From DAIQNV01 sp038748775 (lineage in GTDB: Bacteria > Planctomycetota > Phycisphaerae > Phycisphaerales > UBA1924), in assembly GCA_038748775.1 (NCBI GenBank), contig JBCDIT010000007.1, forward strand, positions 62,001 through 126,000: a DNA stretch of 64,000 nt, given 5' to 3'. The notes beneath the pieces are model-generated. The model was not told the DNA's origin. It searched no databases and saw nothing but the letters and a program-made list of their open reading frames with translations. Shown in pieces: positions 39,441 through 47,750 of this stretch (its first letter is position 1; every line of letters begins with the position of its first letter). Made by a program: the position numbers and the translations under genes.

Positions 39441-40085
39441 ATGAACCTGTCGAAGACGCTTTTCGGCGGCGCGCTCGCTTGCGCCGGTCTTACTGCAAAT
39501 GCTCAGCAGTTCATTTACAGCGCCACGGATACGTCCGGTGCGTACTCGTCGTTCGCGTATTCATACGCCTACGGCGGAGTGACCGACATCAGCTATGACT
39601 CGGGCAACCTGAACACCGCGTCGGGTGCGTACAGCGCCTATTTCGGTGGTCTTGACACCAGCACCAGCCAGACCGCCACCAGCATGAACGTCCAGGGCAC
39701 CTGGGACGGCACCGGCATCGCGGCCTACGGATACGGCGGCAACCTGCTCCAGCAGTTCTTCACCGTGAGCCAGGACGCCCAACTCCTGATCTCGTGGGAC
39801 TTCTCGGGCACCGACCTGTTCGCCCAGGCCCTCGTCCTCGAGGATCCGGGGCTCGGCTCGATCTTCACCCTCGACGGTCTCGCCGGCGACCCGGCCACCG
39901 GTTCGACCACGATCGACGTGTTCGCCGGTCAGCAGTACGGCCTCGTCATGGGCCTCAACGCCGGCTTCTTCCCGTTCTACTTCGACACGTCGACGCAGTT
40001 CATCGACGTCCAACTCGTCCCGGCTCCGGGCGCCGTCGCCCTCTTCGGTGGAGCCGGCCTCCTGGCCGCCCGTCGTCGTCGCTGA
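39441..40085 (+). CDS. Secreted protein with PAPGA...RRRR sorting tail
   Basis: A 214-residue exported protein. AGAAGGAG upstream sets the ATG. Signal peptide 1-21 (LFGGALACAGLTANA), then a Ser/Tyr/Gly-rich mature part with beta character (SGAYSSFAYSYAYGG, LLISWDFSGTDLFAQ). The C-terminus LVPAPGAVALFGGAGLLAA plus RRRR is a PEP-CTERM-like sorting signal of the same kind as in the protein ending at 32251. A strong terminator follows, so it is a single-gene unit with a recognisable promoter, suggesting high expression. Function unknown; surface or matrix protein is the likely class. Confidence 0.85.
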   Translation: MNLSKTLFGGALACAGLTANAQQFIYSATDTSGAYSSFAYSYAYGGVTDISYDSGNLNTASGAYSAYFGGLDTSTSQTATSMNVQGTWDGTGIAAYGYGGNLLQQFFTVSQDAQLLISWDFSGTDLFAQALVLEDPGLGSIFTLDGLAGDPATGSTTIDVFAGQQYGLVMGLNAGFFPFYFDTSTQFIDVQLVPAPGAVALFGGAGLLAARRRR

Positions 40086-40114
40086 TCTCCGCTTGTTGAC
40101 CGTCAAGCAAACAC

Positions 40115-40151
40115 ACAACACGCCCGGGTCGGCCCGGGCGTGTTGTCTTTT
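40115..40151 (+). terminator. Strong intrinsic terminator, possibly bidirectional
   Basis: A perfect 14-bp stem (ACAACACGCCCGGG at 40115-40128 and its complement at 40133-40146) around loop TCGG, followed by CTTTT. It lies 30 nt after the sorting-tail gene and 25 nt beyond the end of the convergent minus-strand gene. Confidence 0.92.
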
Positions 40152-40175
40152 GTGCTGGTGCCAAACGAGGGCGGG

Positions 40176-41003
40176 TTATGCGTTCGGGACGATGACCCGG
40201 ATCGCGTAATCGAAGAGCTTCGCCCGCCGGTCTGCGTCGAGTGTGTCGTAGATCCGACGCATGGTTGCTCGCCGGTCGGCGGGGGTGCGGTCTGGGCCGG
40301 TGCGTTTGAAGTCCTTGAGGACGATTTCGCGGATGCGCTCGCGTTGCTCGTCGGTCGGTTCGACGGCGCCGTAAATCGCCTGGAGGGCGTCGCGCGTTGG
40401 TTTGAGGCTTTGGTCGTACGCACGACGGATTTCGCGATTGAATAGATCACGCTCGAGGCGTTCCCGTACCCTCACCCGTCGACGCTCCGGCGCGTCTTCC
40501 GGATCGACGCCGGAGTTCGCGAGCCGTCGGTCGACCAGGGCGTCCCAGTACTCGTCGACGATGCGGCGAAGCTCAGGCTCGTGTTCATCGCCGATGACGT
40601 CGACGACGCGTTCAAGCAAGACATCGCGCTCACGGTCGGGCTCGATGACTTCGCGGAGCCTGGTGAGCCTTTCCTTTGCTTCCTCGCCGCGACCTTTGAC
40701 GTTGAGGTCTGTGATTTCGGCGACGACATCGATGTGTTCGATCATCGATCTCGAGAGGAAGTCGAGCCGGTCGGCCTCGAGTTGTACCGCTTGGGCGCGC
40801 ACCTCTGCGGGGATGTTGATGAGGTCGACCGCCGCGATCTCGGGGCGGCCACGAAGGATTTCCATCTTGCCCGTCATGGTTTTCGCGACGAGCGAGGGTT
40901 TGTCGCCTTCGAGGATGCGGGGGCCCCGCAGGAAATCGGGGGCGGGCTGAAGAGTGAGCGAGAATGCCGCGACGACGACGGGGAGCATTTGAATCATCCC
41001 CAC
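40176..41003 (-). CDS. Exported helical protein of unknown function
   Basis: A 275-residue protein starting at GTG 41003 with AAGG six nt upstream (ATG 40997 is the alternative). Residues 1-~20 are a signal peptide (LPVVVAAFSLTLQ). The rest is highly charged and almost wholly helical, rich in Arg and Glu (LDFLSRSMIEHIDVVAEI, ERRRVRVRERLERDLFNREI, PTDEQRERIREIVLKDF), with repeated 'DEQRxRIR' type heptads reminiscent of periplasmic Spy/LTXXQ-like or structural helical proteins. No family is assigned. Convergent with the sorting-tail gene; the gap 41004-41213 before the next gene shows nothing except the -10-like box near its end. Confidence 0.7.
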   Translation of the reverse strand: MGMIQMLPVVVAAFSLTLQPAPDFLRGPRILEGDKPSLVAKTMTGKMEILRGRPEIAAVDLINIPAEVRAQAVQLEADRLDFLSRSMIEHIDVVAEITDLNVKGRGEEAKERLTRLREVIEPDRERDVLLERVVDVIGDEHEPELRRIVDEYWDALVDRRLANSGVDPEDAPERRRVRVRERLERDLFNREIRRAYDQSLKPTRDALQAIYGAVEPTDEQRERIREIVLKDFKRTGPDRTPADRRATMRRIYDTLDADRRAKLFDYAIRVIVPNA

Positions 41004-41213
41004 AGATTACCTTGGGGTGTTCGGTTCTCAAACTCCGGTTCCGACAGCGTGAGGTCATGTCCGGAGGTGCCGTGGGCGGAGCGATAGGGAATCCCCGCTT
41101 TGTGCAACGTCTCCACTCGCCTTGTTCGCTGACGACTCGCCCTCGCTTCGCCGAGCGTTGGCTTGCTTTCTTGATTCGCCCGTTCCTCGCGCTCACGCGG
41201 CTACGTTAATGCC

Positions 41214-41936
41214 ATGGAGAAGTCGGACCGTGGTCACCAACGACACCGCCGAGAGGCGTTCACGCTTATCGAGTTGCTTGTGGTGATCGCGATCATCGCC
41301 CTGCTTATCGGGCTGCTGCTCCCGGCGCTCGGGCGTGCCAAGCAGGCCGCGATTAACGTTCAGTGCCAGTCGAACCTGCGGAACGTTCACCAACTGCTGG
41401 TGCTGTACGCGGATGATTTCGACGATCGCCTTCCTCTGGGTTACCGCGGCGGCCGCGTCCAGTGGAACACGATGGTGTACTCCGGGTTCGGAGGCGGGAA
41501 CCTTGTGCTCTTCGGCCGTCTTTACGCCCATGACCTGCTGGAGGCCGGTGAGGTGTTGTACTGCCCCGCTGAGAAAGCCTCGGGTCAGGCGTTCGATACG
41601 ACGGAGAACCCCTGGCCCCCGGGCACTCCGGGCGTGAACGTCCAGGGCGGCTACGCGTCGGCGCCGTTCGTCGACTGGGGTTTTAACTCCGTGATCCAGG
41701 GCATGCCCCGGCTCAGCATGCTCGAGCCTGGCGATCCCGTCCTTGGTGATGGCGTCGGGTTGCCCGACCGGGTCGATTCGCGCCACCAGGACGGTGTTCA
41801 CGTGTTGTACGCCGATTCGGCCGTTGCGTGGGTCGACCGAGCCGAGTTCGAGGAGCCGCTGTCCAGGTGTGTCGAACTCGATCCGACCTACAACGCCGAT
41901 CAGATGGAGATCTGGGAAATTTTGTCCCGTCGGTAG
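41214..41936 (+). CDS. Prepilin-like protein with N-terminal methylation motif and H-x9-DG tail
   Basis: A 240-residue protein with a type IV pilin-like leader: a short basic segment, then AFTLIELLVVIAIIALLIG, with the glutamate at +5 of the mature sequence, cleaved before the Phe by prepilin peptidase. The globular part contains LRNVHQLLVLYADDFDDRLP and a C-terminal DGVHVLYADSAVAWV, the H-x9-DG pattern of the large planctomycete DUF1559 pseudopilin expansions. It is probably part of a type II secretion or pilus-like assembly. No SD; TACGTT at 41202-41207 is six nt before the ATG. No secretion-system genes are adjacent. Confidence 0.88.
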   Translation: MEKSDRGHQRHRREAFTLIELLVVIAIIALLIGLLLPALGRAKQAAINVQCQSNLRNVHQLLVLYADDFDDRLPLGYRGGRVQWNTMVYSGFGGGNLVLFGRLYAHDLLEAGEVLYCPAEKASGQAFDTTENPWPPGTPGVNVQGGYASAPFVDWGFNSVIQGMPRLSMLEPGDPVLGDGVGLPDRVDSRHQDGVHVLYADSAVAWVDRAEFEEPLSRCVELDPTYNADQMEIWEILSRR

Positions 41937-41990
41937 GGCGGCTTGGACGGGCGGCCCCGTATCGGTACGCTCTTGGTCCCGGAGGTACCC

Positions 41991-43604
41991 ATGATCGACT
42001 TTGGCCTTGCGTGTGTCGTTGTTGCCGCGACTGCTTCGTTTCTCCCCGAATCCGAGAACACCCTTTCCGAGATCGGGCTGCCTCGTTCGCTGACCGAAGC
42101 GGAACGGGCGATGATTTCCGTGAACCCGATCCTGGTTCCGGAAGCGGCCGGGATGCCGATGGGCTCGGTGCGCACACCGGCCGAGTACGAACCGATGGAG
42201 GGCATCCTCATCGCGTACGAAGGTCCGGCTTCGTGGAAAGCCATCCTGCACGCGATGGCGGCCCAGATCACCACCGTTGGCGAAGCCAACATCTACGTGA
42301 TCTGTGATTCGCAGGGCGAGGCGAACTCGGCTCGGTCGCAGATCCTCAACGCGGGCGCCGACGCCGATCGGGTGTTCACCTTCGTTCGCCCAACCGACAG
42401 CATCTGGATGCGCGACTACGGGCCGCGGTATATCTACGAAGAGGGCATTCGCGCCGTTGTCGATCACACCTACAACCGGCCCAGGCCCAACGACAACCTC
42501 CTGCCCGATTTCTGGGCGGCGCAGCGGGGCGAGGCTCAGTACGACATCCCGCTCGTTCACGGCGGCGGCAACTACCACCTCGACGCGTTCGGCGGTGCAG
42601 CGTCGACGAGGCTGATCAACAACGAGAACCCCGGGCTGTCCGAGTCGCAGATCCTGCAATTCTGGCGTGACTATCAGAACCTGGAAACGGTGCTGTACGA
42701 GCCGTTCCCGGCGTTCGTCGATGCGACACAGCACATCGATATGTGGATGCAGATCGCCGGCGACGACCGGATCGTGATCTCGGACTGGGTCAACGAACCC
42801 GGCTCGGCGTGGGACAACGTGTGCGAGCAGGCCGCGAGCGACTACGCGGCCGCCGGGTGGACGGTGACGAGGGTGCCGGCGGTACGGTCCGGTGGAACCC
42901 ACTACACCTTCACCAACGTCGTGATGAGCAACGACCTCGTTCTGCTCCCCGAGTATGACAACATCTCGGCCTCGTTTAGTCAGCAGGCTCTAGCCGCGTG
43001 GACGGCGGCGTTCCCCGACAAAACGATCGTCCCGATCGACTGCGACGGGATCGTCACGGCCGCCGGCGTCATGCATTGCATCGTGATGCACGTGCCGGCG
43101 AGTTCTGGGGGCGAGACGCCGGTCGTTTGGGTCACCGAGCCGTCGGCACCGCTCGAGGTCGCTCCGGGTGATTCGCTTACCGTGAACTGGAAGACCGACG
43201 ACGATTCGGGTGCGATGAGCGCCGACTCGGTCGACATCGTTCTCGTCGGCACGAACGGGGTCGAGGTCACGCTGGCCGAAGGCCTGGCCGACACCGGCGA
43301 GTTTGTGTGGCAGGCCACCGACATCGCGGTCGAGGGCGCCGCGGTCCGCGTCGTCGCGTCTGATACCGACGGAAACACCGGGAGCGACGACGCGTCCGGC
43401 GTGGTCACCGTCACCGGGTCGGCGGCTTGCAACGTAGCGGACTTGACGGTCCCGTTTGGCGTCTTGGATCTCTCCGACGTGAACGCGTACATCGGCGCGT
43501 TCCAGGCGGGTGACCCGGCGGCCGACGTGGCAGTCCCGTTTGGGTTCATCGACCTCTCGGATGTCGACGCCTTTATCGCCGACTACCTGAGCGGGTGCCC
43601 ATAA
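41991..43604 (+). CDS. Secreted agmatine/peptidylarginine deiminase with Ig-like and dockerin-like C-terminus
   Basis: A 537-residue exported enzyme; GGAGGT at 41981-41986 sets ATG 41991. A signal peptide (~1-18) is followed by a guanidino-group-modifying deiminase domain (~45-365): WMRDYGPRY near 138 (catalytic/substrate Asp), GGGNYHLDAFG near 190, HIDMWM near 248 (catalytic His), THYTFTNVV and AGVMHCIVMH with the nucleophile Cys near 360. Residues ~375-475 form a beta-sandwich domain. The last ~58 residues carry two Asp-rich repeats (PFGVLDLSDVNAYIGAF and PFGFIDLSDVDAFIADYL, ending SGCP), a dockerin-like module. It would convert agmatine, peptide arginine or similar to citrulline-type products outside the cytoplasm. 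Confidence 0.88.
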   Translation: MIDFGLACVVVAATASFLPESENTLSEIGLPRSLTEAERAMISVNPILVPEAAGMPMGSVRTPAEYEPMEGILIAYEGPASWKAILHAMAAQITTVGEANIYVICDSQGEANSARSQILNAGADADRVFTFVRPTDSIWMRDYGPRYIYEEGIRAVVDHTYNRPRPNDNLLPDFWAAQRGEAQYDIPLVHGGGNYHLDAFGGAASTRLINNENPGLSESQILQFWRDYQNLETVLYEPFPAFVDATQHIDMWMQIAGDDRIVISDWVNEPGSAWDNVCEQAASDYAAAGWTVTRVPAVRSGGTHYTFTNVVMSNDLVLLPEYDNISASFSQQALAAWTAAFPDKTIVPIDCDGIVTAAGVMHCIVMHVPASSGGETPVVWVTEPSAPLEVAPGDSLTVNWKTDDDSGAMSADSVDIVLVGTNGVEVTLAEGLADTGEFVWQATDIAVEGAAVRVVASDTDGNTGSDDASGVVTVTGSAACNVADLTVPFGVLDLSDVNAYIGAFQAGDPAADVAVPFGFIDLSDVDAFIADYLSGCP

Positions 43605-43905
43605 CCGCTGAACGTTCTCGGGGTCACATCGGCGAAGCAGATCGTGCTCGGTGGTCTCCCATCGGGCACGTGTCGCTCACTCCGGTCGGAAATCGGAGGG
43701 GCGGGAACGAACCGCGGACTATGTTGTCTGCGAACAAAGCAGTACCGCGGTGAGTTGATCTGGGGATGTCATCCATCCGAGGTGCCGCGACGGCGGGAGT
43801 GGGTTCAAAGTCCGCTCGTCGTCAAACGGATTTGGCGTAGGGGGTTGAGTATCCGGTCTGGCAACCGTTCGGTTGTTGGGCCCTAGCAGCAAGGGTCTTT
43901 TGCGC
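43605..43905. other. 301-nt intergenic region before the subtilisin-like gene
   Basis: No gene or RNA is supported. A 14-bp palindrome CAACCG-TT-CGGTTG lies at 43862-43875, 30 nt before the ATG, and could be an operator. CCCT (43881-43884) can pair with AGGG (43892-43895) and would cover the AAGGG ribosome binding site, though the stem is only four bases. Confidence 0.4.
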
Positions 43906-46371
43906 ATGACGAACAACATCGGGAAGAACGGGATGGTTCGGGCCATCGCATTGACGATCGCCGCCGGTCTCGCCGCGACGCTGACGCCTTCGGCCGTCGC
44001 ACAGGGGCGTCTGTTTGACGCCGGCGTGCGCAGCGTCCCGGTGTCGGCGGATTCGGTTCGGGTGGTGAGTGGTTCGCTCAACCTTCAGCCGGGCGACGCC
44101 GACGTGTTCGGTCGTGTCACCCAGGTGCGTCAGCAGTTCGAGAGCGTGGCCGGTCGGTACGAGTTTAGCGGGGCGATGCAGGTTCGCCTGGCTGCCGACG
44201 CGTCGCGTGAGCGTGCCGTGAGCCGGATCGCGCCGATTACCGGCGAGCGCTTCGAAGACGTCGGTCAGTTCGTCATCGAGCTTCCGGCGGGCGTGGACGA
44301 GAACACCTTTGCCGAGTTGCTGATGGCCACCGGCGAGTATGAGTGGGTCGAGCCGGACTACACCGTGTTCCTTGCAGCTTCCCCCAACGATCCGTCGTTC
44401 GGTTGGCAGCACACCAGGATCCAGTCGACCGCGGCCTGGGACATCGAGACCGGCTCGAGTTCGGTTGTCGTCGCGATCGTTGACTCCGGGGTTGACCCCG
44501 ACCACCCGGATCTTGAGGCCGCGATGATCGAGGGGTTCAACTCGGTCAGCAACCTCAGTGAATCACAGGGCGGTGAGACGTTTGACATCAACGGTCACGG
44601 CACGTTCTGCTCGGGTCTCGCCGCGGCGATCGGCAATAACGGGACGGGAACCGCCGGTGTCGGCTGGAACTTCTCGCTGATGCCGATCCGGGCTTCGTTC
44701 AACAACGCGGGTGACGCGTCCCTCTCCGATCTTCAGCAGGGCGCTCGTTGGGCGGCCGACAACGGGGCGGATGTCGTCAATGTGAGCTTTAGCGGGATTG
44801 AGCAGCTCAGTTGGAACTCCACCGGCGATTACGCCAAGCAGCGGGGTGCCTTGATTTTCCATGCCGCTGGAAACGACAGCCGCGAGTTAGGCGGGAACGA
44901 ATACGAGCACGTCGTCGTTGTGGGGTCGACCACGAGCAGTGATAACAAGTCGGGCTTCAGCAACACCGGCGACCGCGTGACGCTCACCGCGCCCGGTTCG
45001 AGCGTGTTCTCGACGCGTAACGGTGGCGGTTATGGCAACAGCTCGGGGACGAGCTTTGCCGCGCCGGTCGCGGCCGGCGTCGGTGCCCTCATCTTCTCGG
45101 TGAACCCCGAGTTCGGAGCGGCTGACGTGCAGGAGATCCTGTACGACTCGCTCGATGACCTCGGCGCACCGGGCAAGGACGACCTCTTCGGCCGCGGCCG
45201 CGTGAACAGCTTCCTCGCGGTCACGAACGCTCAGACGTTCGTCCCACGCGTCGATAGCCCGTTCAACGATCCGTTTAATATCTCCGGGCCGGCGTCTGAC
45301 ATCTGGGACCAGGTCGTCGGTGCGACGGCCGTCGAGCCCGACTTCGCTTCTGCCTCTGACGGTTTCGCGACGTTGCTCGACGGGGACTCGCTCCTCGCCT
45401 CGCGTCCGCTTCGCTTGCAGGAAGCTTCGTCGCCTTCTCGCCCGCTCTCGGTGGTCCTCACCGCGGCCGATCGCGGCGTGGAGGCCGGAGAGGCGCTGGT
45501 CATCGAATACGACAACGGCACCGGCTGGCAGGAGTTCTTCTCCATCACCGGCAACGGGCTCCAGCGTGACGCATTCGTCACCTACGAAGTCATCCTCCCG
45601 GAGGACACCTTCGTGAGCGGGACGGTCCTGCGTGCTCGCCCGGACAACGCGGACGCCGACGACGCGTGGTACCTCGACAGCTTTGATGTCACCGAGGTGA
45701 CCCGCAACGAGATCCGGGCTCTGCCGATCCTTGAGACGTTCGAAGCCCCGCTCGACCTGAACCCCCGCATCGAAGAGTTCGAGTCGGCCTCCGTCGTGGC
45801 TCCCGCCGGCGGCGCTCCGGGCGGCGGCAAGGCGGTCGCGATCACCAACGGCGGCTACGTCGAGTTTGAACGCCTCGCAACGCTCGATCCGGACAACATC
45901 TTCAACCCGGCCGATCTTCGGTTCGACTGGGCCACCGAAGGAGTGCCGGCCGGTACCCGCCTCTTCCTCGAGTACGAGCCGACCGAAGACTTCTGGACCG
46001 AGGTCGTCTCGGTCGTCGCCGATGGCCAGGGAGGCTTCAAGACGTTCGACGGTGAGATCACCTTCGTCGGCTTGGGCGATGTCGTGAGCTACCGGTTCCG
46101 TCCCGAGAGCACCGAGGGCACTTGGTTCGTCGACGAACTCTGGCTGGCTCGCGGCGACGACTACCCGACCCTCGCGGTCGACAGTGATGGTCCCTGCGGC
46201 CCGGCCGACCTCGCGCTTCCGTTCGGCGTCCTCGATCTCGCGGACGTCGACGGGTTCATCGCGGCCTTCGTCATCGGTGACGCGGCCGCCGACCTGAGCG
46301 CCCCGCTGGGCGTCGTCGACCTCGCCGATATCGACACCTTCATCGGGTCGTTCTTGTCCGGTTGCCCGTAA
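43906..46371 (+). CDS. Secreted subtilisin-like serine protease with dockerin-like C-terminus
   Basis: An 821-residue exported S8 protease. Signal peptide to about residue 35 (ending PSAVAQ), a prodomain (~50-160, YEWVEPDYTVFLA at its end), then the catalytic triad: Asp in VDSGVDPDHPDL near 192, His in NGHGTFCSGLAAA near 228, Ser in GTSFAAPVAAGVGAL near 382. Residues ~445-760 hold two beta-rich domains of adhesion or lectin type. The C-terminal ~58 residues carry PFGVLDLADVDGFIAAF and PLGVVDLADIDTFIGSFL, ending SGCP, the same dockerin-like module as the deiminase upstream. Probably degrades protein outside the cell. AAGGG at 43891-43895 precedes ATG 43906; an in-frame TTG at 43873 is less likely. 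Confidence 0.93.
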   Translation: MTNNIGKNGMVRAIALTIAAGLAATLTPSAVAQGRLFDAGVRSVPVSADSVRVVSGSLNLQPGDADVFGRVTQVRQQFESVAGRYEFSGAMQVRLAADASRERAVSRIAPITGERFEDVGQFVIELPAGVDENTFAELLMATGEYEWVEPDYTVFLAASPNDPSFGWQHTRIQSTAAWDIETGSSSVVVAIVDSGVDPDHPDLEAAMIEGFNSVSNLSESQGGETFDINGHGTFCSGLAAAIGNNGTGTAGVGWNFSLMPIRASFNNAGDASLSDLQQGARWAADNGADVVNVSFSGIEQLSWNSTGDYAKQRGALIFHAAGNDSRELGGNEYEHVVVVGSTTSSDNKSGFSNTGDRVTLTAPGSSVFSTRNGGGYGNSSGTSFAAPVAAGVGALIFSVNPEFGAADVQEILYDSLDDLGAPGKDDLFGRGRVNSFLAVTNAQTFVPRVDSPFNDPFNISGPASDIWDQVVGATAVEPDFASASDGFATLLDGDSLLASRPLRLQEASSPSRPLSVVLTAADRGVEAGEALVIEYDNGTGWQEFFSITGNGLQRDAFVTYEVILPEDTFVSGTVLRARPDNADADDAWYLDSFDVTEVTRNEIRALPILETFEAPLDLNPRIEEFESASVVAPAGGAPGGGKAVAITNGGYVEFERLATLDPDNIFNPADLRFDWATEGVPAGTRLFLEYEPTEDFWTEVVSVVADGQGGFKTFDGEITFVGLGDVVSYRFRPESTEGTWFVDELWLARGDDYPTLAVDSDGPCGPADLALPFGVLDLADVDGFIAAFVIGDAAADLSAPLGVVDLADIDTFIGSFLSGCP

Positions 46372-46397
46372 AGAGCCGCTCCGAGTAAGGCATATCT

Positions 46398-46431
46398 CCG
46401 CCCCGTCGGGTCGTCCCGGCGGGGCGGTTTT
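46398..46431 (+). terminator. Intrinsic terminator after the subtilisin-like gene
   Basis: Stem CCGCCCCG...CGGG / CCCG...CGGGGCGG (46398-46410 with 46415-46427, one G-T pair) around loop TCGT, followed by TTTT. It begins 27 nt after the stop codon. Confidence 0.9.
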
Positions 46432-46474
46432 CGTTCGACGAGGGCTCGGCGCCGGTCGACGCATACCGTTGGAG

Positions 46475-47671
46475 ATGAACTCAAGCCGATCGCAATGTCG
46501 ACCGTTCCGCTCCGCGTTGCTCGCCCTCTGTCTTGCGGCGGCTCCGGCTGCTTGCCAGCCCTCCACACTCGAAGGCCCGGTTGAACAGTCGGGCAAGGCA
46601 AAGGAAGCCGACGGTTACGCGTTCGAGCCTTTGGTCACCGGGCTAGAGCGCCCTTGGTCGGTCGCGTGGCTCCCCGGTGGAGACATGCTGATTACCGAAA
46701 GGAAGGGCACGCTCCGCGTCGTCCGCGATGGCGAACTCGTCGGTGAGCCGATCGAGGGGCTGCCGGCGATCGGAGCGTTCGGTCAGGGCGGGTTGATGGA
46801 GGTTTCACTTCATCCCGACTTCGATCAGAACAAGTTTGTCTACCTCACCTACACCGAGGGCAGCAAAGCGGCCAACCGCACCGTGCTCGGGCGCGGCACG
46901 CTCGACGGTGATCGGCTCGCGGACTTTGACGTGGTCTTCCGCGTCGCAGAGACCAAGTCGGGCGGTCAGCACTTCGGGTCGCGGATCCTCTGGCTGCCCG
47001 ATGACACGCTACTCCTGGCGATTGGCGATGGCGGCAACCCGCCGACGCGCTATGCCGACGGCTACATCCGGGACCAAGCGCAGAATCCCGGCGCTCATTT
47101 GGGCAAGGTGCTCCGCCTCAACGATGACGGGACAGCCCCGAGCGACAACCCGTTTGCCGAAGACGTCGACGCCGCGGCCGAGGTGTACTCGTACGGGCAC
47201 CGGAACATCCAGGGCATGGCGAGAGACCCCGAATCCGGACGGATCTACGTCAACGAGCACGGTGCCCGCGGCGGCGATGAACTGAACATCGTCGAACCGG
47301 GCGTGAACTACGGATGGCCGCTCGTTACCTACAGCCGCGAGTACTACGGCCCCAGGATCAGCGAGCGGACAACATCGACGGGTATGCGTGACCCACATCT
47401 CGTGTGGACGCCATCGAAGGCGCCCAGCGGGCTCGCGTTCTATACCGGTGACAAGCACCCCGGCTGGAAGGGCGACCTATTCAGCGGGGCGCTCATCCAC
47501 AAGCACGTGCGCCGCGTCGACCTCGACGAGGCGGGCAACGTGCTCGGGGAAGAAGAGTTCCGGACCGAGAAACGCGTCCGCGACGTACGCCAGGGGCCAG
47601 ATGGCCACCTGTACGTGCTGACCGACGAGAGCCGAGGCGAACTGCTCCGTCTTGTACGGACCGGCGGCTGA
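46475..47671 (+). CDS. PQQ-dependent aldose sugar dehydrogenase-like lipoprotein
   Basis: A 398-residue six-bladed propeller of the soluble glucose dehydrogenase (GSDH/YliI/Hhip-like) family. A lipoprotein signal ends AAAPAAC (cysteine at about 27). Family blocks follow: LVTGLERPWSVAWLPGGDML, GQGGLMEVSLHPDF, GGQHFGSRILWLPDDTLLLA with the catalytic His region, GHRNIQGMARDP, NEHGARGGDELNIVEPGVNYGWP. It likely oxidises sugars with PQQ at the outer face of the inner membrane. No usable SD (GGAG ends only one base before the ATG); CATACC at 46462-46467 lies seven nt upstream, fitting leaderless initiation. No PQQ synthesis genes are present in the window. Confidence 0.9.
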   Translation: MNSSRSQCRPFRSALLALCLAAAPAACQPSTLEGPVEQSGKAKEADGYAFEPLVTGLERPWSVAWLPGGDMLITERKGTLRVVRDGELVGEPIEGLPAIGAFGQGGLMEVSLHPDFDQNKFVYLTYTEGSKAANRTVLGRGTLDGDRLADFDVVFRVAETKSGGQHFGSRILWLPDDTLLLAIGDGGNPPTRYADGYIRDQAQNPGAHLGKVLRLNDDGTAPSDNPFAEDVDAAAEVYSYGHRNIQGMARDPESGRIYVNEHGARGGDELNIVEPGVNYGWPLVTYSREYYGPRISERTTSTGMRDPHLVWTPSKAPSGLAFYTGDKHPGWKGDLFSGALIHKHVRRVDLDEAGNVLGEEEFRTEKRVRDVRQGPDGHLYVLTDESRGELLRLVRTGG

Positions 47672-47750
47672 AGCTGCAACCGCGTGATGGGGTAGAGTTC
47701 CCCGGAGGCGGTGTCGGCGCCGCCCGAGTTCGAGATCAATTGAGCGACAG

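Noticed and set aside
39118..39444. 108-codon plus-strand frame before the second sorting-tail protein
   Set aside because: It runs through the candidate promoter and leader hairpins and overlaps the antisense cytochrome c remnant.
43644..43886. 80-codon plus-strand frame in the gap before the subtilisin-like gene
   Set aside because: No ribosome binding site, unusual composition and no recognisable domain.
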